A stretch of DNA of 64,000 nt from CBDAKK01 sp965196605 (GCA_965196605.1 CBDAKK010000002.1:186001-250000), one strand, 5' to 3'; positions 7,680-17,505 are shown, numbered from the stretch's first letter. The notes: generated by a model not told the origin, from the letters alone. Translations and numbers: made by a program.

Positions 7680-9158
7680 TTATAAAGGCAGATAGCGTTC
7701 ACTGTGGGGGGAAGAAAACTTTATGGTGAAAACTGTTCCTTGTCCTTTATGCGAGTTTACGTCTATGGTTCCACCGTATGCTACGACAATGCTTTTTACA
7801 ATGCTTAAGCCAAAGCCTGAGTTGTTTTTTGCATTTTTGTCTGTGGCGCCCTTCTTCCAAAACATGTCCCAGATATGTGGAATGTCTTCTTCTGCTATGC
7901 CTTGCCCTTCGTCAGCAACTTGTATTTGTATGGTGTTGTCTATGTTTTGTGCAGAGAGTACAATTTGCTTGCCCGCACTGGTGAATTTGCACGCATTGTC
8001 CAAAAGGTTGCCAACAAGTTGACAAAACCGCAATTTGTGAACGTAAACATATAGCTCGGGCTCAATGTCGTATTTAAAAATTATATCTTTTGAATCTGCA
8101 ATGTATTCATACATTTCTATAACATCTTCTAAAATGATGAGAATGTTTTCAGGTTTCTCTGGTATCTGAACAATCCCCGACTCTATTTCTGCTCGGTCGA
8201 GTATTTGCGTGGTAAACTTTTGTAGTGAGTCGAGAGAATGTAAGCATATTTCGAGGTGCGAATGTACCTGTTTGTTTTTTGATTCATCGTATATCATTTC
8301 AAGCCTATTTCTTATATGCGTGAGCGGCGTTCTAATGTCGTGGCTGAGATTCACATTTGCTTGTCTTAAGCTATTTACAAGGCGTTCTATGGTATTAAGC
8401 ATTTCATTGATGCTTTTATCGAGACCCATGAGTTGGCTGTTTTTCCTTTCAGGTAGTCGTTCTGTAATTGCTTGTTGTTGTATTATTTGCTGTGCTAGCG
8501 TGTTGATGTGATATATGGGATTCAAGACTATCTTAAAAACGGTATAGGAGATGACACAAACAAGTAAGAGTATCATAAAAAGATTTCTCCAAACTATATT
8601 TTTCATAGTTTTCAAAGCTGTGTGTCTTTCCTCTGTAGAGATGAGTACTTGGATAATGTATGTATTATTTAGCGCAAGCGAATACGCAACAATATGAGAG
8701 CGTATTTGCTTATTATTACTATTCATGGGAATAGCGATTCCCTTCCTGTACTTTTCTGTACTTTGCTCTATAGGAGGGAATAGAAGCTGATTGTTGTTGA
8801 TATCTGTCCATGCACGTGGATACAAATACATAAGAGTTTGATTATTGAGTGTGTTTACAACTCTTACGCCATAGGGCATTTCAGCTGTAATGATGTCGTC
8901 ACCATATGCACTATGAAGTTTGCGTAGTGCGAAACTATTGTGTTCGAGTGATTGTTTACCTATCCAATAATAATAAAAGAGTTTATCACGGGCAAACTCT
9001 TTTTCAGAGTTATAGTAGCGGTACCATGTGGAAAAAATCATGAAAAAGATTATCAATAGTGTTCCACACACAATGATAAAAGTTACGCGAAGTAAGGGAG
9101 TTTGTCTAATTTGAGCAAGCTTGATAAAAAGTGAGTCTCTATGCCTTGCGAAGGACAT
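7680..9158 (-). CDS. Sensor histidine kinase (HisKA/HATPase)
   Basis: An inner-membrane sensor of 492 residues. Membrane segments lie near residues 25-45 and 190-212 and enclose a periplasmic sensor domain of about 140 residues. HAMP-like linker, dimerisation/phosphoacceptor helix NLSHDIRTPL with the phosphorylated histidine near 273, and the ATPase N box (LVGNLLDNACKF), G1 box (DEGQGI) and G2 box (NNSGFGLSIV) follow. The set is complete, so it should autophosphorylate and act on the response regulator it overlaps. I chose the ATG at 9158, which has AAGGGG eight bases upstream, over a GTG nine bases earlier. The signal sensed is unknown. The barrel gene upstream on the same strand is a candidate target or partner. 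Confidence 0.93.
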   Translation of the reverse strand: MSFARHRDSLFIKLAQIRQTPLLRVTFIIVCGTLLIIFFMIFSTWYRYYNSEKEFARDKLFYYYWIGKQSLEHNSFALRKLHSAYGDDIITAEMPYGVRVVNTLNNQTLMYLYPRAWTDINNNQLLFPPIEQSTEKYRKGIAIPMNSNNKQIRSHIVAYSLALNNTYIIQVLISTEERHTALKTMKNIVWRNLFMILLLVCVISYTVFKIVLNPIYHINTLAQQIIQQQAITERLPERKNSQLMGLDKSINEMLNTIERLVNSLRQANVNLSHDIRTPLTHIRNRLEMIYDESKNKQVHSHLEICLHSLDSLQKFTTQILDRAEIESGIVQIPEKPENILIILEDVIEMYEYIADSKDIIFKYDIEPELYVYVHKLRFCQLVGNLLDNACKFTSAGKQIVLSAQNIDNTIQIQVADEGQGIAEEDIPHIWDMFWKKGATDKNAKNNSGFGLSIVKSIVVAYGGTIDVNSHKGQGTVFTIKFSSPHSERYLPL

Positions 9159-9819
9159 AGCCAACACCCCTTATTGTATGAATAAGTTCTGTGGCAAATC
9201 CCTTATCAACTTTTGCTCGCAATCGGGATACTAAAACATCCACGACGTTTGTTTGAGGGTCAAAGTCATACCCCCATATTCGTTCGAGCATCATAGTTTT
9301 ACCGAGAACTTGTTCGGGGTTTTCCATAAGTAATTGCAATAGCATAAATTCTCTGCGCCGTAGTTCTATAAAAGTTTCTCCCCGGTACACTTGCCGCTTA
9401 AGCATATCTAGGGTTATATCGGCATAAGTGAGCTTTGTGGTATTAGGTCGCTGCATTGCACGGCGCAATATACTTTCAACACGAGCCTTAAGTTCTGTAA
9501 AGGAAAATGGCTTACTGAGATAATCATCTGCTCCAACACCAAAGCCAGTAAGCTTATCTTCAACACTGCCACGCGCGCTTAGGAAGATGACGGGTATGTT
9601 TACATCCTTATTACGCCAATCCTTGATTATTTGTATGCCATCTGCTTCGCCCGCTAGCATTATGTCGACTATCGCAATGTCGAATGTTACGCTGTTCACC
9701 AGTGTGTTTGCAGCTACAATATTGGTTGCGTGCTCTACAGAATATCCGGATTGCCTGAACCCGTCTAAAATAAACTGTGCTATTTTTTCATCGTCTTCGA
9801 TTACAAGTATATATGCCAT
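9139..9819 (-). CDS. OmpR/PhoB-type response regulator
   Basis: A 226-residue two-domain regulator. The receiver domain has the acidic pocket EDD (8-10), phosphoacceptor D52 in IAIVDIML and the conserved lysine in SKPFSF. The C-terminal winged helix contains LRRREFMLLQLLMENP and the final IHTIRGVGYVLR typical of OmpR-family regulators. It overlaps the kinase gene by 20 bp, so the two are translationally coupled. The ATG at 9819 is preceded by GAAGG at eight bases and starts exactly at the usual MAYILVIEDD. An earlier GTG at 9834 is less likely. Target promoters cannot be read from the sequence. Confidence 0.95.
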   Translation of the reverse strand: MAYILVIEDDEKIAQFILDGFRQSGYSVEHATNIVAANTLVNSVTFDIAIVDIMLAGEADGIQIIKDWRNKDVNIPVIFLSARGSVEDKLTGFGVGADDYLSKPFSFTELKARVESILRRAMQRPNTTKLTYADITLDMLKRQVYRGETFIELRRREFMLLQLLMENPEQVLGKTMMLERIWGYDFDPQTNVVDVLVSRLRAKVDKGFATELIHTIRGVGYVLRKA

Positions 9820-9872
9820 GAATAATACCTTCACGTTTAATTATATAAAAACATAGAATTTTACTGTTTATG

Positions 9873-10610
9873 CTAGAAATAAAACACCGGCCCAAAGCTG
9901 ATAAAATATTCTAACATTGATGTTGTCCTTATTGAATAAGCGCCAACAAGATTGTTGATGCTAAAAAGTGCTATAGGATAATAGGCAAGTCTCGTTCCAA
10001 AAGAGATACCAAAAAGCTTTGAAAAACTAAATTGATAATCTACATCAAGCATAAAGCCGAGCATCGACGAGGTTCTATTTTGCTTATCTTTTCCATATAA
10101 ATCTTCTGTAAACGTGACCCATGAAAGTCCCAACCCTATATTTCCTAAGTGAGCATTGCTTTCAAAAATATAGTTTGCTGCTACAACGCTCGTAACCCCA
10201 ATTCCCTTGAGTACATCTAAGGTAGGAATATTCTTGAGCAAGTAAACGCCATTTTTTATAACTTGAACCTTAGCGTCGGTTTCGCTTTGGGTAAGATATA
10301 CGCTTTCTTCAATAGAGAAAGGAAAATATATATTAACGCTTGCGAGCAGCCCCCATGGACGCAGCATCCTAAATTTTGTATTAAATACCATACCATGATA
10401 TTGCGATGCCTGATGTATGACTTCCAGATATCCCGTGCGAAATCTGCGAACGATATCGTAATTCCAAAGAAAATATTGGTAGCCAAATCCAAAAGAAAAA
10501 TATTTATTGTACGCCTTTGTTTCTGAAGCTTGAGAAAATGCCACAGGCGTAAGAGTTACACAGAGAAAAATCGCGATACATATGTATTTAGAAAATGCAT
10601 TGCGTTGCAT
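9873..10610 (-). CDS. Predicted outer-membrane beta-barrel protein (paralogue family member)
   Basis: A 245-residue protein with an N-terminal signal peptide (AIFLCVTLTPVAFSQA). It then alternates hydrophobic and aromatic residues and ends in a terminal phenylalanine (ISFGPVFYF), as barrels often do. Its C-terminal third, with FGISFGTRLAYYPIALF, resembles the same region of the two tandem genes at 31026-32605 (GVSVAVQFTWYPLL, AIPFIIHGAYYPLHF), so the three form a paralogous family. The ATG at 10610 puts the signal peptide at the N-terminus; an open frame continues 55 codons upstream without looking like protein. It lies 53 bp before the response regulator on the same strand. Function unknown. 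Confidence 0.65.
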   Translation of the reverse strand: MQRNAFSKYICIAIFLCVTLTPVAFSQASETKAYNKYFSFGFGYQYFLWNYDIVRRFRTGYLEVIHQASQYHGMVFNTKFRMLRPWGLLASVNIYFPFSIEESVYLTQSETDAKVQVIKNGVYLLKNIPTLDVLKGIGVTSVVAANYIFESNAHLGNIGLGLSWVTFTEDLYGKDKQNRTSSMLGFMLDVDYQFSFSKLFGISFGTRLAYYPIALFSINNLVGAYSIRTTSMLEYFISFGPVFYF

Positions 10611-10798
10611 ACTAATAAATATAACCGCTATGGTGGTTAAAAAACAATATGTATTTATATTTTTTTTAGAGTGTCCACCTTGCGAGTTGTGGTAGAGCAT
10701 TAATGCATGAAAATATTGCATAACTTTAACAAAGTATAAGGTTATTGGGAATGACTTGCTTATTATGTGTTTCATAAATAATCGTTTTGAAATTTAGA

Positions 10799-11393
10799 TT
10801 TTGTGGGGAGTGTCCCCCCACGCCCCCAAGTATTAAGCTAACGCTTCTTGTATCGTCCATGAGACGGCTGTAGGTGCTATCGTACAAGTGGTTTTGTTTT
10901 TTGCTTACAGCCTTTTAGTCCCCATGGCGTAACACCTTAAGGTTACTCACACAAACCTACTTCCATACCATCTTCATACTTGCGCACAGTACCTATGTCA
11001 TTACTGCTTTAGCACACAGGATGTTTTTTTCTTTGATGCGAATACTCCATGTCTGCTACGCTGCGCTCCGCAATCTGAATGTCAGCATCCCCTCGCTACG
11101 CTCATGACTTTTTGGTACTTTCTTCATAGTTGCGCTTGTGTCTTGCTCCCTATGGCGTAGCCCCACAGGATGTTTTTTCTCTTTTCTTTGGTACTTTTCT
11201 TTTCTCTTTTTTGCGTCCTCAAAAAAGAGAAAAGAAAGTACAGCCGTCCGAGGTATTGTCATATCGGAACTCGTTACTTGGCAACAAGAAGCGTACACAC
11301 AAAGCGTCAGCAAAACTGCGATAGCCTACTCTCGCGCATAGCGCAAATACCACGTCCTACCCAAGGGGGGTGTGGGGGCGTGCCCCCACAAAG
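10799..11393. repeat. Dispersed repeat element B with inverted-repeat ends
   Basis: An element of about 595 bp. The left end TTTTGTGGGGAGTGTCCCCC (10799-10818) and the right end (on minus, TTTGTGGGGGCACGCCCCCA from 11393) are inverted relatives of the ends of element A. Inside are the CATACTTGCGCACAGTA module (10969-11030) and, on the minus strand, the module with ATGCCTCGGACGGCTGTACT relatives (about 11219-11265). There is also a long self-complementary A/G-C/T stretch around 11195-11240 (TCTTTTCTCTTTTTTGCG opposite AAAAAAGAGAAAAGAAAG). No protein gene is supported. The 10611-10798 stretch upstream of the barrel gene shows nothing recognisable. Confidence 0.75.
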
Positions 11394-11513
11394 CAAAACT
11401 GCGTTGCGGTGCAAAAAAGGGGCGGCGGGCGGCGGGGCTAGGTCTACACCACGGACAGTAGGCATTCTTTCATAAATTTAAATAGAAAAAAGCACATATG
11501 ATAGACTAACTAC

Positions 11514-13091
11514 ATGGGTATTGTATATAAAAATTTAGATACAGCTGACGCGTTTGAGACACTAAAAAACATTCCTCATTATGCGTACAGTGCTTTTTTG
11601 GGTAGAGTTTCTCGATACGACATTGCATGCGCGAATTATCGCTATAACTTTGCGGCAAAGGCAGTTGATGATTCTATTCTTGAGGCCTTATACGCGCTTG
11701 GGAATGAGCAACAAATAATAGAGAAATACCGCGCGCTCCTTGAAGGCGAAATTATGAATACAGGTGAAGCGCGCATGGTGCTCCACCACGCATTGCGCGG
11801 CACGGTGCTAGAGCCTGTGGTCAAAGATGGACGTAACTATCATCAGTTTTACAAAGATGAGCGCGAGAAAATACGAGAGTTTGCAACTGGTGTGAGAAAT
11901 AAAACCATAGTGAGCAGCACAGGCGCGCCCTTTACCAACTTTGTGCAAATTGGCATAGGGGGTTCAGACTTAGGCCCGCGCGCGCTTCACATTGCCCTGT
12001 CTGAGTACGTACACACGCGTGAGCCATTGAACAAGCAGTATAAATCATATTTTATAAGCAACGTAGACCCCGACGACGCCGCAGGGGTGCTAGAGCATTG
12101 TTCGCCCGAGAACACGCTTTTTATTGTTGTTTCTAAAAGCGGCACCACGCAGGAGACGCTTACAAACGAGTCATTTGCCACTACATGGCTTACAGAACGC
12201 GGAAACATAACAAATGCAAAAAAACACATTGTCGCGGTAACTTCTGAAACCAGCCCCATGGCTCAGTCGAGTGAGTATTTGCGTTCGTTTTTTATAGACG
12301 ACTTTATAGGTGGGCGCTACTCCGGGACAAGCGCAGTTGGGTTGTGCATGCTCGATTTGTCTTTTGGCTCTGAGGTTACCGATGAACTCTTGAGCGGCGC
12401 GCATGAATGCGATGTTGCAAGCTTAGAAGCGGATTTGCGCAAAAACGCCGCGGCAACAGATGCACTCATAGGCGTGTATGAACGCAACGTTTTGGGCTTT
12501 CCGTACACGGCGGTTTTGCCTTACAGTCAAGCACTTTCGCGCTTTCCCGCGCATTTGCAACAGCTTGACATGGAGAGCAACGGCAAGCAAGTCAACAGAA
12601 ACGGTACGGAAATAGGCTACTCGACGGGCCCTGTGTTATTTGGCGAACCGGGAACTAACGGACAGCATAGCTTTTATCAACTGCTCCATCAAGGCACTGA
12701 CATAGTTCCGCTGCAGTTTTTAGGCTTTACGCATTCGCAAAAAAACACGGACATTGCCTTTGAAAATTCTACAAGCCAACAAAAGCTGCTTGCAAATCTT
12801 GCCGCGCAAATTATTGCATTTGCCTTGGGCAAAGAATCTGATAATCCGCATAAGGCATTTAAGGGAAAGCGCCCGTCGAGTTTGCTTTACGCGCCGCAGC
12901 TTACCCCCAAAACCTTGGGCGCCCTGCTTTCGCATTTTGAAAACAAGGTGATGTTTCAAGGCTTTTTGTGGAATATTAACTCTTTTGATCAAGAAGGCGT
13001 ACAGCTGGGCAAGGTGCTCACCACCTCGGTTTTGAAAAAACAAATGTCGGAAGAGCTTGCCTCTTACGCTGATTTACTTGAAATTTTCTAG
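11514..13091 (+). CDS. pgi: Glucose-6-phosphate isomerase
   Basis: A 525-residue cytoplasmic enzyme interconverting glucose-6-phosphate and fructose-6-phosphate in glycolysis and gluconeogenesis. Diagnostic segments are FVQIGIGGSDLGPRALHIAL, the sugar-phosphate-binding VVSKSGTTQET, GGRYSGTSAVGL with the active-site region, and EPGTNGQHSFYQLLHQGT with the catalytic Glu/His neighbourhood. Length and motif order match the family. It sits between element B and serC, on the same strand as serC with 42 bp between. A TATGAT box lies 11 bases upstream of the ATG. No Shine-Dalgarno is evident. Confidence 0.96.
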   Translation: MGIVYKNLDTADAFETLKNIPHYAYSAFLGRVSRYDIACANYRYNFAAKAVDDSILEALYALGNEQQIIEKYRALLEGEIMNTGEARMVLHHALRGTVLEPVVKDGRNYHQFYKDEREKIREFATGVRNKTIVSSTGAPFTNFVQIGIGGSDLGPRALHIALSEYVHTREPLNKQYKSYFISNVDPDDAAGVLEHCSPENTLFIVVSKSGTTQETLTNESFATTWLTERGNITNAKKHIVAVTSETSPMAQSSEYLRSFFIDDFIGGRYSGTSAVGLCMLDLSFGSEVTDELLSGAHECDVASLEADLRKNAAATDALIGVYERNVLGFPYTAVLPYSQALSRFPAHLQQLDMESNGKQVNRNGTEIGYSTGPVLFGEPGTNGQHSFYQLLHQGTDIVPLQFLGFTHSQKNTDIAFENSTSQQKLLANLAAQIIAFALGKESDNPHKAFKGKRPSSLLYAPQLTPKTLGALLSHFENKVMFQGFLWNINSFDQEGVQLGKVLTTSVLKKQMSEELASYADLLEIF

Positions 13092-13133
13092 CTTGAAAGT
13101 ATAGCAATACCTTAGAATAATGACGGAGAACTC

Positions 13134-14246
13134 ATGACTTATAATTTTTCTGCGGGACCTGCGCTTGTATTTACGCCTGTCTTAGAGCGCATGCAAGGTG
13201 AACTTGTCAACTACCAAGGCGCAGGCTACTCACTACTGGAAGAAAGCCACCGAAGCGCGCGCTACGCGGCTGTGCATGAAAATGCCATAGCGCTCTTACG
13301 AGAATTGCTGATATTACCCGAAGGCGAGTTTGACGTGCTGCTTTTGGGCGGGGGCGCAACCTTGCAATTTTCTATGCTGCCTTGTAATTTTTTGCAAACT
13401 TCTCACGTAGCGCGCTATGTTATTAGCGGCGCGTGGGGTAAAAAGGCCTTTGCAGATGCACAGGCACTTGCAGCACGCTGTGGAAATGCGCAGGACGGCG
13501 TAAGCGTATTGTACCAACCCGCTGAGGAGAATTACACGGCTATTCCACAACTAAGCGAGATTCCTGCATTTGACGCCGCTGCTACGTCTTATGTACACAT
13601 AACGACTAATGAAACCATAGACGGCGTGCAGTGGAAGCATGAGCCTGATTTTGGTGGCGCGCCATTAGTCGCGGATATGTCCAGCGACATTGCGAGCCGC
13701 CCCATGAACACAAGTGCGTATTCGTGCTTTTATGCGGGCGCGCAAAAAAACATAGGCGTTGCAGGCGTTACCATTGTTGTGCTGCGCAAGTCTTTTTTAG
13801 AGCATGCTGCAGATGGTTTGCCCTCCTATTTGTCGTATAAAACCCATGCAAAGCAAAACTCCTTGCACAACACGCCGCCCGTCTTTGCCATATGGGCGCT
13901 TGCACTGGTATTGGAGCACATAAAAGCCCTCGGTGGGCTTGAGGCTATGGGTGACATGAACCAAAAAAAGGCAGACATACTTTATGGAACTATAGAAAAC
14001 TCAGGTGGATTTTTCCGCTGCCCAGTCGCGAAGCCCTATAGGTCGACCGTGAATGTTGTATTTCGCCTTCCAACTCCAGAGCTTGAAGACTTGTTTCTTA
14101 AAGAAGCGGCGGAGCAAAAATTGTTGGGACTCAAGGGGCATCGCAGTGTCGGTGGCATTCGAGCGTCAATATATAACGCCATGCCTCAAGCGGGAGTTGA
14201 AACGCTGGCCTTGTTTATGCAGCAGTTTTGTAAGAAACACGGCTGA
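13134..14246 (+). CDS. serC: Phosphoserine aminotransferase
   Basis: A 370-residue class V PLP-dependent aminotransferase that makes 3-phosphoserine from 3-phosphohydroxypyruvate and glutamate in serine synthesis. It starts with the family hallmark NFSAGPA. It carries LGGGATLQF, which holds the cofactor phosphate, and K205 in YAGAQKNIG as the Schiff-base lysine. The C-terminal GLKGHRSVGGIRASIYNA is also diagnostic. GGAG lies seven bases before the ATG. It probably shares a transcript with pgi and ends at a hairpin facing a convergent gene. Confidence 0.96.
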   Translation: MTYNFSAGPALVFTPVLERMQGELVNYQGAGYSLLEESHRSARYAAVHENAIALLRELLILPEGEFDVLLLGGGATLQFSMLPCNFLQTSHVARYVISGAWGKKAFADAQALAARCGNAQDGVSVLYQPAEENYTAIPQLSEIPAFDAAATSYVHITTNETIDGVQWKHEPDFGGAPLVADMSSDIASRPMNTSAYSCFYAGAQKNIGVAGVTIVVLRKSFLEHAADGLPSYLSYKTHAKQNSLHNTPPVFAIWALALVLEHIKALGGLEAMGDMNQKKADILYGTIENSGGFFRCPVAKPYRSTVNVVFRLPTPELEDLFLKEAAEQKLLGLKGHRSVGGIRASIYNAMPQAGVETLALFMQQFCKKHG

Positions 14247-14259
14247 TAAAGCCCTGCAC

Positions 14260-14285
14260 GCCGCAGCTTTTATTTAAGCTGTGGC
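14260..14285. terminator. Bidirectional hairpin between convergent genes
   Basis: GCCGCAGCTT-TTATTT-AAGCTGTGGC forms a 10-bp stem with one G-U pair. It lies just after serC and covers the stop codon of the convergent gene. A short T run is lacking, so termination strength is uncertain. Confidence 0.55.
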
Positions 14286-15130
14286 TTCCCTTCGTGCTCG
14301 TTTTTTACCCAACTGAACAAACCAACCATTCTGCTTTCAAAGCTGTTGGCTATTACGCCACTAAAAAGTACGGCAAGCCCTTTTATGCGTACAGCACCTA
14401 TGCCATATATCAACACACCCTCGTCTGTGCGGAGTATGCGAGCGGCACTGAGCATGTTGTATGGATCAACCGCTTTGATGCCCTTATAACCTATAGGAGT
14501 CATGTTACCACTCGTAAAAGACATGCGCGCCTGGTCGTAGCTGTAATCATAATATGAAATAACATCCCCAAAGGGCGGCATGTCCTGCAAAACCGTTATT
14601 ATTTGCTCCACCGCTTTGTTGATGCTACGATAGCCAAGCGCCGACACGGGCTCTAAGGTATGTATGGAACTTGTGTCGTTTTCAGAAACAATTTGTTGTG
14701 AAGAGAGGAACAAGGGGTATATGTGGCCTTTTTTTATATTTCTGTAGCGTATGGTTACGAAATTCGGCAGATCTCGGAAATAATTAAAAACACGCACCAT
14801 GGCAGAAGACTGCGCTTCGTAATTTTCTATGGGGATGAAATAGAGCGTTTCGTATAGAATAGTCGGCTTTTGCGTGCGCACAAATTCTTGGATGCCTGTG
14901 AAATGTTCAAGTGGCGGTATATACTGTAAGCGCTTTTTATCGCGTGAGCGACTTGTGTACGAAAGTGCCTCTTTGGTACGCAATGTATCTATTTCATTTT
15001 CTGAAAGATGCTGCGTTACTTGAGAAAACAAAACGTACGCTGGAGTTGCTGCAGCATTCTGCGAATAGGCAAGCATGCTTGAGATGTGGATGAGAATAAG
15101 GAGCAAAATTGCAATCTTTTGTTTTTGCAT
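14270..15130 (-). CDS. Secreted hypothetical protein (DUF6675-like)
   Basis: A 286-residue protein with a clear signal peptide (KIAILLLILIHISSMLAYSQ). The mature part has no membrane segment and no catalytic motif I recognise. It contains mixed alpha/beta-looking sequence with several aromatic clusters (YYDYSYDQARMSF). From memory it resembles a spirochaete family of periplasmic proteins listed as DUF6675, and I cannot confirm this. The ATG at 15130 was chosen over a TTG three codons earlier. A TATATT box ends seven bases before that ATG. It is divergent from the sugar transferase gene. Confidence 0.6.
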   Translation of the reverse strand: MQKQKIAILLLILIHISSMLAYSQNAAATPAYVLFSQVTQHLSENEIDTLRTKEALSYTSRSRDKKRLQYIPPLEHFTGIQEFVRTQKPTILYETLYFIPIENYEAQSSAMVRVFNYFRDLPNFVTIRYRNIKKGHIYPLFLSSQQIVSENDTSSIHTLEPVSALGYRSINKAVEQIITVLQDMPPFGDVISYYDYSYDQARMSFTSGNMTPIGYKGIKAVDPYNMLSAARILRTDEGVLIYGIGAVRIKGLAVLFSGVIANSFESRMVGLFSWVKNEHEGKPQLK

Positions 15131-15137
15131 GTATTTC

Positions 15138-15143
15138 AATATA
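15138..15143 (-). promoter_or_regulatory. -10-like box TATATT, leaderless spacing
   Basis: On the minus strand TATATT is followed by GAAATAC and then the ATG at 15130. The seven-base spacing repeats the pattern seen at other genes lacking a Shine-Dalgarno. Confidence 0.3.
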
Positions 15144-15179
15144 CTATAAAAAAGTTATAGGAGTAAGCCTGCGAATTAT

Positions 15180-16538
15180 ATGAGAAGATTGCTTCAAGTC
15201 CTTACAGTCTGTGTCGATTATCTATTGCTTATTTTTGCAATTTCTGCGGTATTGTGGAGCAGAACCCCAAAAGAACTTGCTCCGTCTTTAATATATTTGC
15301 ACCTTCTGGTTTTTGCGCCCTTATTTCTCGGTTGGATATTGGTATTTTTTCTCTTTAACCTCTACACCTTTGATTTCCCCTTGCGTATGACGAGGCTATT
15401 TATTGCAATAGCGACTAATGTTTTATGGTCGTCTTTGGCCTTCTATACATTCCCTATTTTCAGCCTAGCCCCTAAAACAAACCTTGTGCTTTTAGCCGCA
15501 CTCGCCGTCATTCTCATTTTCCTATGGCATAGAATAGTCGACCACATTTTCATAATCGTATTGCACAGCCACGAAATAATGATAGCCGTATCGGACGACG
15601 ACTCTTTGAACTTATTGCGTATGCTACAAAAGAACTCGCGCTACAAATACACCGTCATTGGCGTTTTAACAAATGCATCGTATTACAAATCCGTGGAGGC
15701 GGTATTCCCCTCCGATAAAATTTTCACGGATATTCAGTCATTTGAAGAAGAAATTCAAAAGACTTCGGTGCAAACTATCATCTGTGCAGACTGGTGGTTT
15801 ACGCAACTCTATACCTCGCTATATCAAATGCTCCCTCGCAGAATACGCATGTTTCATGCCATAGGTTTTTACGAAAAAGTCTTTGGCTACATCCCCGTAC
15901 ATTCAACAAACGAATATTGGATTATGTCCAACATCGACGTTATTTCGCGCCGTAGTTATGATATCGTCAAGCGTATATTGGACTTATTGTTTGCCTTTGT
16001 CATGCTCCCCATTGTAGTACCCCTCTGCACTTGTATTGCAATAGTAATACGACTTTTTGGAGGAAAGGGCCCGGTCTTTTTTACTCAAGAGCGGGTGGGA
16101 CAAAACAACATTTTGTTTACGCTTATAAAATTTAGAACCATGGGCATTGATGCGGAGAAAGACGGAGCGCAATGGGCAAAGAAAAACGACCCGCGCGTTA
16201 CCAAACTAGGGCATTTCCTACGCATAACGCGCTTAGATGAACTCCCGCAAATCATCAACGTCATTAAAGGCGAAATGAGTTTCATAGGCCCGCGCCCTGA
16301 ACGCATGGTTTTTGTCGAACAGCTTACTAAGAAAATACCGCATTATCAAATTAGACACATAATAAAACCGGGGCTTTCGGGATGGGCGCAAATTAATTAT
16401 AAATATACCAGCTCTGTAGAAGACACCGTGAAAAAAGTCTCTTACGATATTTTTTACGTAAAGCGCATGAGCATTATTTTAGACTTATACATATTTTTTA
16501 GAACAATTATTATTGTGTTGACTGCGCGTGGACAATAG
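15180..16538 (+). CDS. Polyprenyl-phosphate sugar-1-phosphate transferase (WbaP/WcaJ-like)
   Basis: A 452-residue enzyme that starts a surface polysaccharide by moving a sugar-1-phosphate from a nucleotide sugar to undecaprenyl phosphate. The N-terminal four membrane segments (about residues 10-125) precede a CoA-binding-like cytosolic domain. The bacterial sugar transferase domain starts near 260 with a membrane helix after RRSYDIVKRILDL. It contains FTQERVGQNN, IKFRTM, RVTKLGHFLRxTRLDELPQ, GEMSFIGPRPER and KPGLSGWAQI. All catalytic blocks are present. It fits with gmd-fcl and the GT61 and ABC genes at the other end of the window, though they are far apart. GGAG lies 16 bases before the start, further than usual. 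Confidence 0.92.
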   Translation: MRRLLQVLTVCVDYLLLIFAISAVLWSRTPKELAPSLIYLHLLVFAPLFLGWILVFFLFNLYTFDFPLRMTRLFIAIATNVLWSSLAFYTFPIFSLAPKTNLVLLAALAVILIFLWHRIVDHIFIIVLHSHEIMIAVSDDDSLNLLRMLQKNSRYKYTVIGVLTNASYYKSVEAVFPSDKIFTDIQSFEEEIQKTSVQTIICADWWFTQLYTSLYQMLPRRIRMFHAIGFYEKVFGYIPVHSTNEYWIMSNIDVISRRSYDIVKRILDLLFAFVMLPIVVPLCTCIAIVIRLFGGKGPVFFTQERVGQNNILFTLIKFRTMGIDAEKDGAQWAKKNDPRVTKLGHFLRITRLDELPQIINVIKGEMSFIGPRPERMVFVEQLTKKIPHYQIRHIIKPGLSGWAQINYKYTSSVEDTVKKVSYDIFYVKRMSIILDLYIFFRTIIIVLTARGQ

Positions 16539-16592
16539 AACCCGCGCTACGTCTTTAATGCATAAGCATGAATTTCCACGCCTCACAATTGG

Positions 16593-17477
16593 CTACATAT
16601 GGCTCACCAATAAAAGCCCTAGGTTAAGGCTTAGCAAATATAAAGAAAATAGCCACAGTTTTTTTTTCTGCGCCAAAACCACAATGCATGCAAGTCCCAA
16701 TAAGCCTGCAAAAAAGGCGCTTACCATGCTTACAAGCGTGAAGCCTAGAGGAAAACTTGGTGCAGTAGCAAGCGATGCTTCCAATACACTTGAAATAAAC
16801 GAAAGCACTATTGTTGGAATTGCAAGCATAAAGGAAAAATACGTTGCATGCGCAAAAGAAAGCCCGAGTAAGACACCCGCTATTATGGTGCTCCCTGAGC
16901 GTGAAATGCCCGGCAAGACTGCGCAACCCTGTATAAGCCCTATGAAAACGGCTTGATGAAGCGAGACTCGTATGTCCGTGTTAGACTGCGTGCTTGTCGG
17001 TGACGCTATGGTTTTTTGACGCGGCAGAAGTAAGGGAACACACAACAAGATTGCTGTTATCAAAAAGCCCGTCATAACGAGACCTAGTGAGGCATTGACA
17101 ACCGTGCTTTTTAGGAGCAGCCCTATGGGCAAGGTTGCCACTGTGGAAACACCGACCATGCAACTAAGGCGCACATAGGCTAAGGTTTCTTTTTGATGGG
17201 TCTTTTTCAACACCGTATTTATACCATATTGAACACAAGCACCAATGCTTCTCTTAATAAGAGCGCGCGTGAAAAGGAGCACCGCGCACAGCGTTGCAAC
17301 ATGCAGCAAGACTACATACAACAAGGGCATATGCTCACTATTAAAGGGCATAAAATGCTGTGCACTTACAAATTTGTTACTAAGATATTGCGCAACAAAC
17401 AAATGCCCTGAACTCGAAATAGGCAAAAACTCGGTAAGCCCCTGAATAATTCCTAAAACACTTCCGTATAGATACAT
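16593..17477 (-). CDS. uppP: Undecaprenyl-diphosphatase (UppP/BacA family)
   Basis: A 294-residue integral membrane phosphatase that recycles undecaprenyl diphosphate to the monophosphate carrier used by wall and polysaccharide synthesis. It has the two family signatures, GIIQGLTEFLPISSSGHL near the N-terminus and GLIQGCAVLPGISRSGST near residue 180, plus about eight membrane segments. GGAG lies seven bases before the ATG. It is convergent with the sugar transferase gene, which uses its product, and lies 28 bp from the lytic transglycosylase gene on the same strand. Overproduction in other bacteria gives bacitracin resistance, and nothing here suggests a specialised role. Confidence 0.95.
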   Translation of the reverse strand: MYLYGSVLGIIQGLTEFLPISSSGHLFVAQYLSNKFVSAQHFMPFNSEHMPLLYVVLLHVATLCAVLLFTRALIKRSIGACVQYGINTVLKKTHQKETLAYVRLSCMVGVSTVATLPIGLLLKSTVVNASLGLVMTGFLITAILLCVPLLLPRQKTIASPTSTQSNTDIRVSLHQAVFIGLIQGCAVLPGISRSGSTIIAGVLLGLSFAHATYFSFMLAIPTIVLSFISSVLEASLATAPSFPLGFTLVSMVSAFFAGLLGLACIVVLAQKKKLWLFSLYLLSLNLGLLLVSHM

Positions 17478-17505
17478 GAAAAAATCTCCATATTATTACA
17501 TACGC

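Noticed and set aside
16528..16956. A 142-codon plus-strand frame opposite uppP
   Set aside because: Antisense to a fully conserved gene with family motifs in the other frame.
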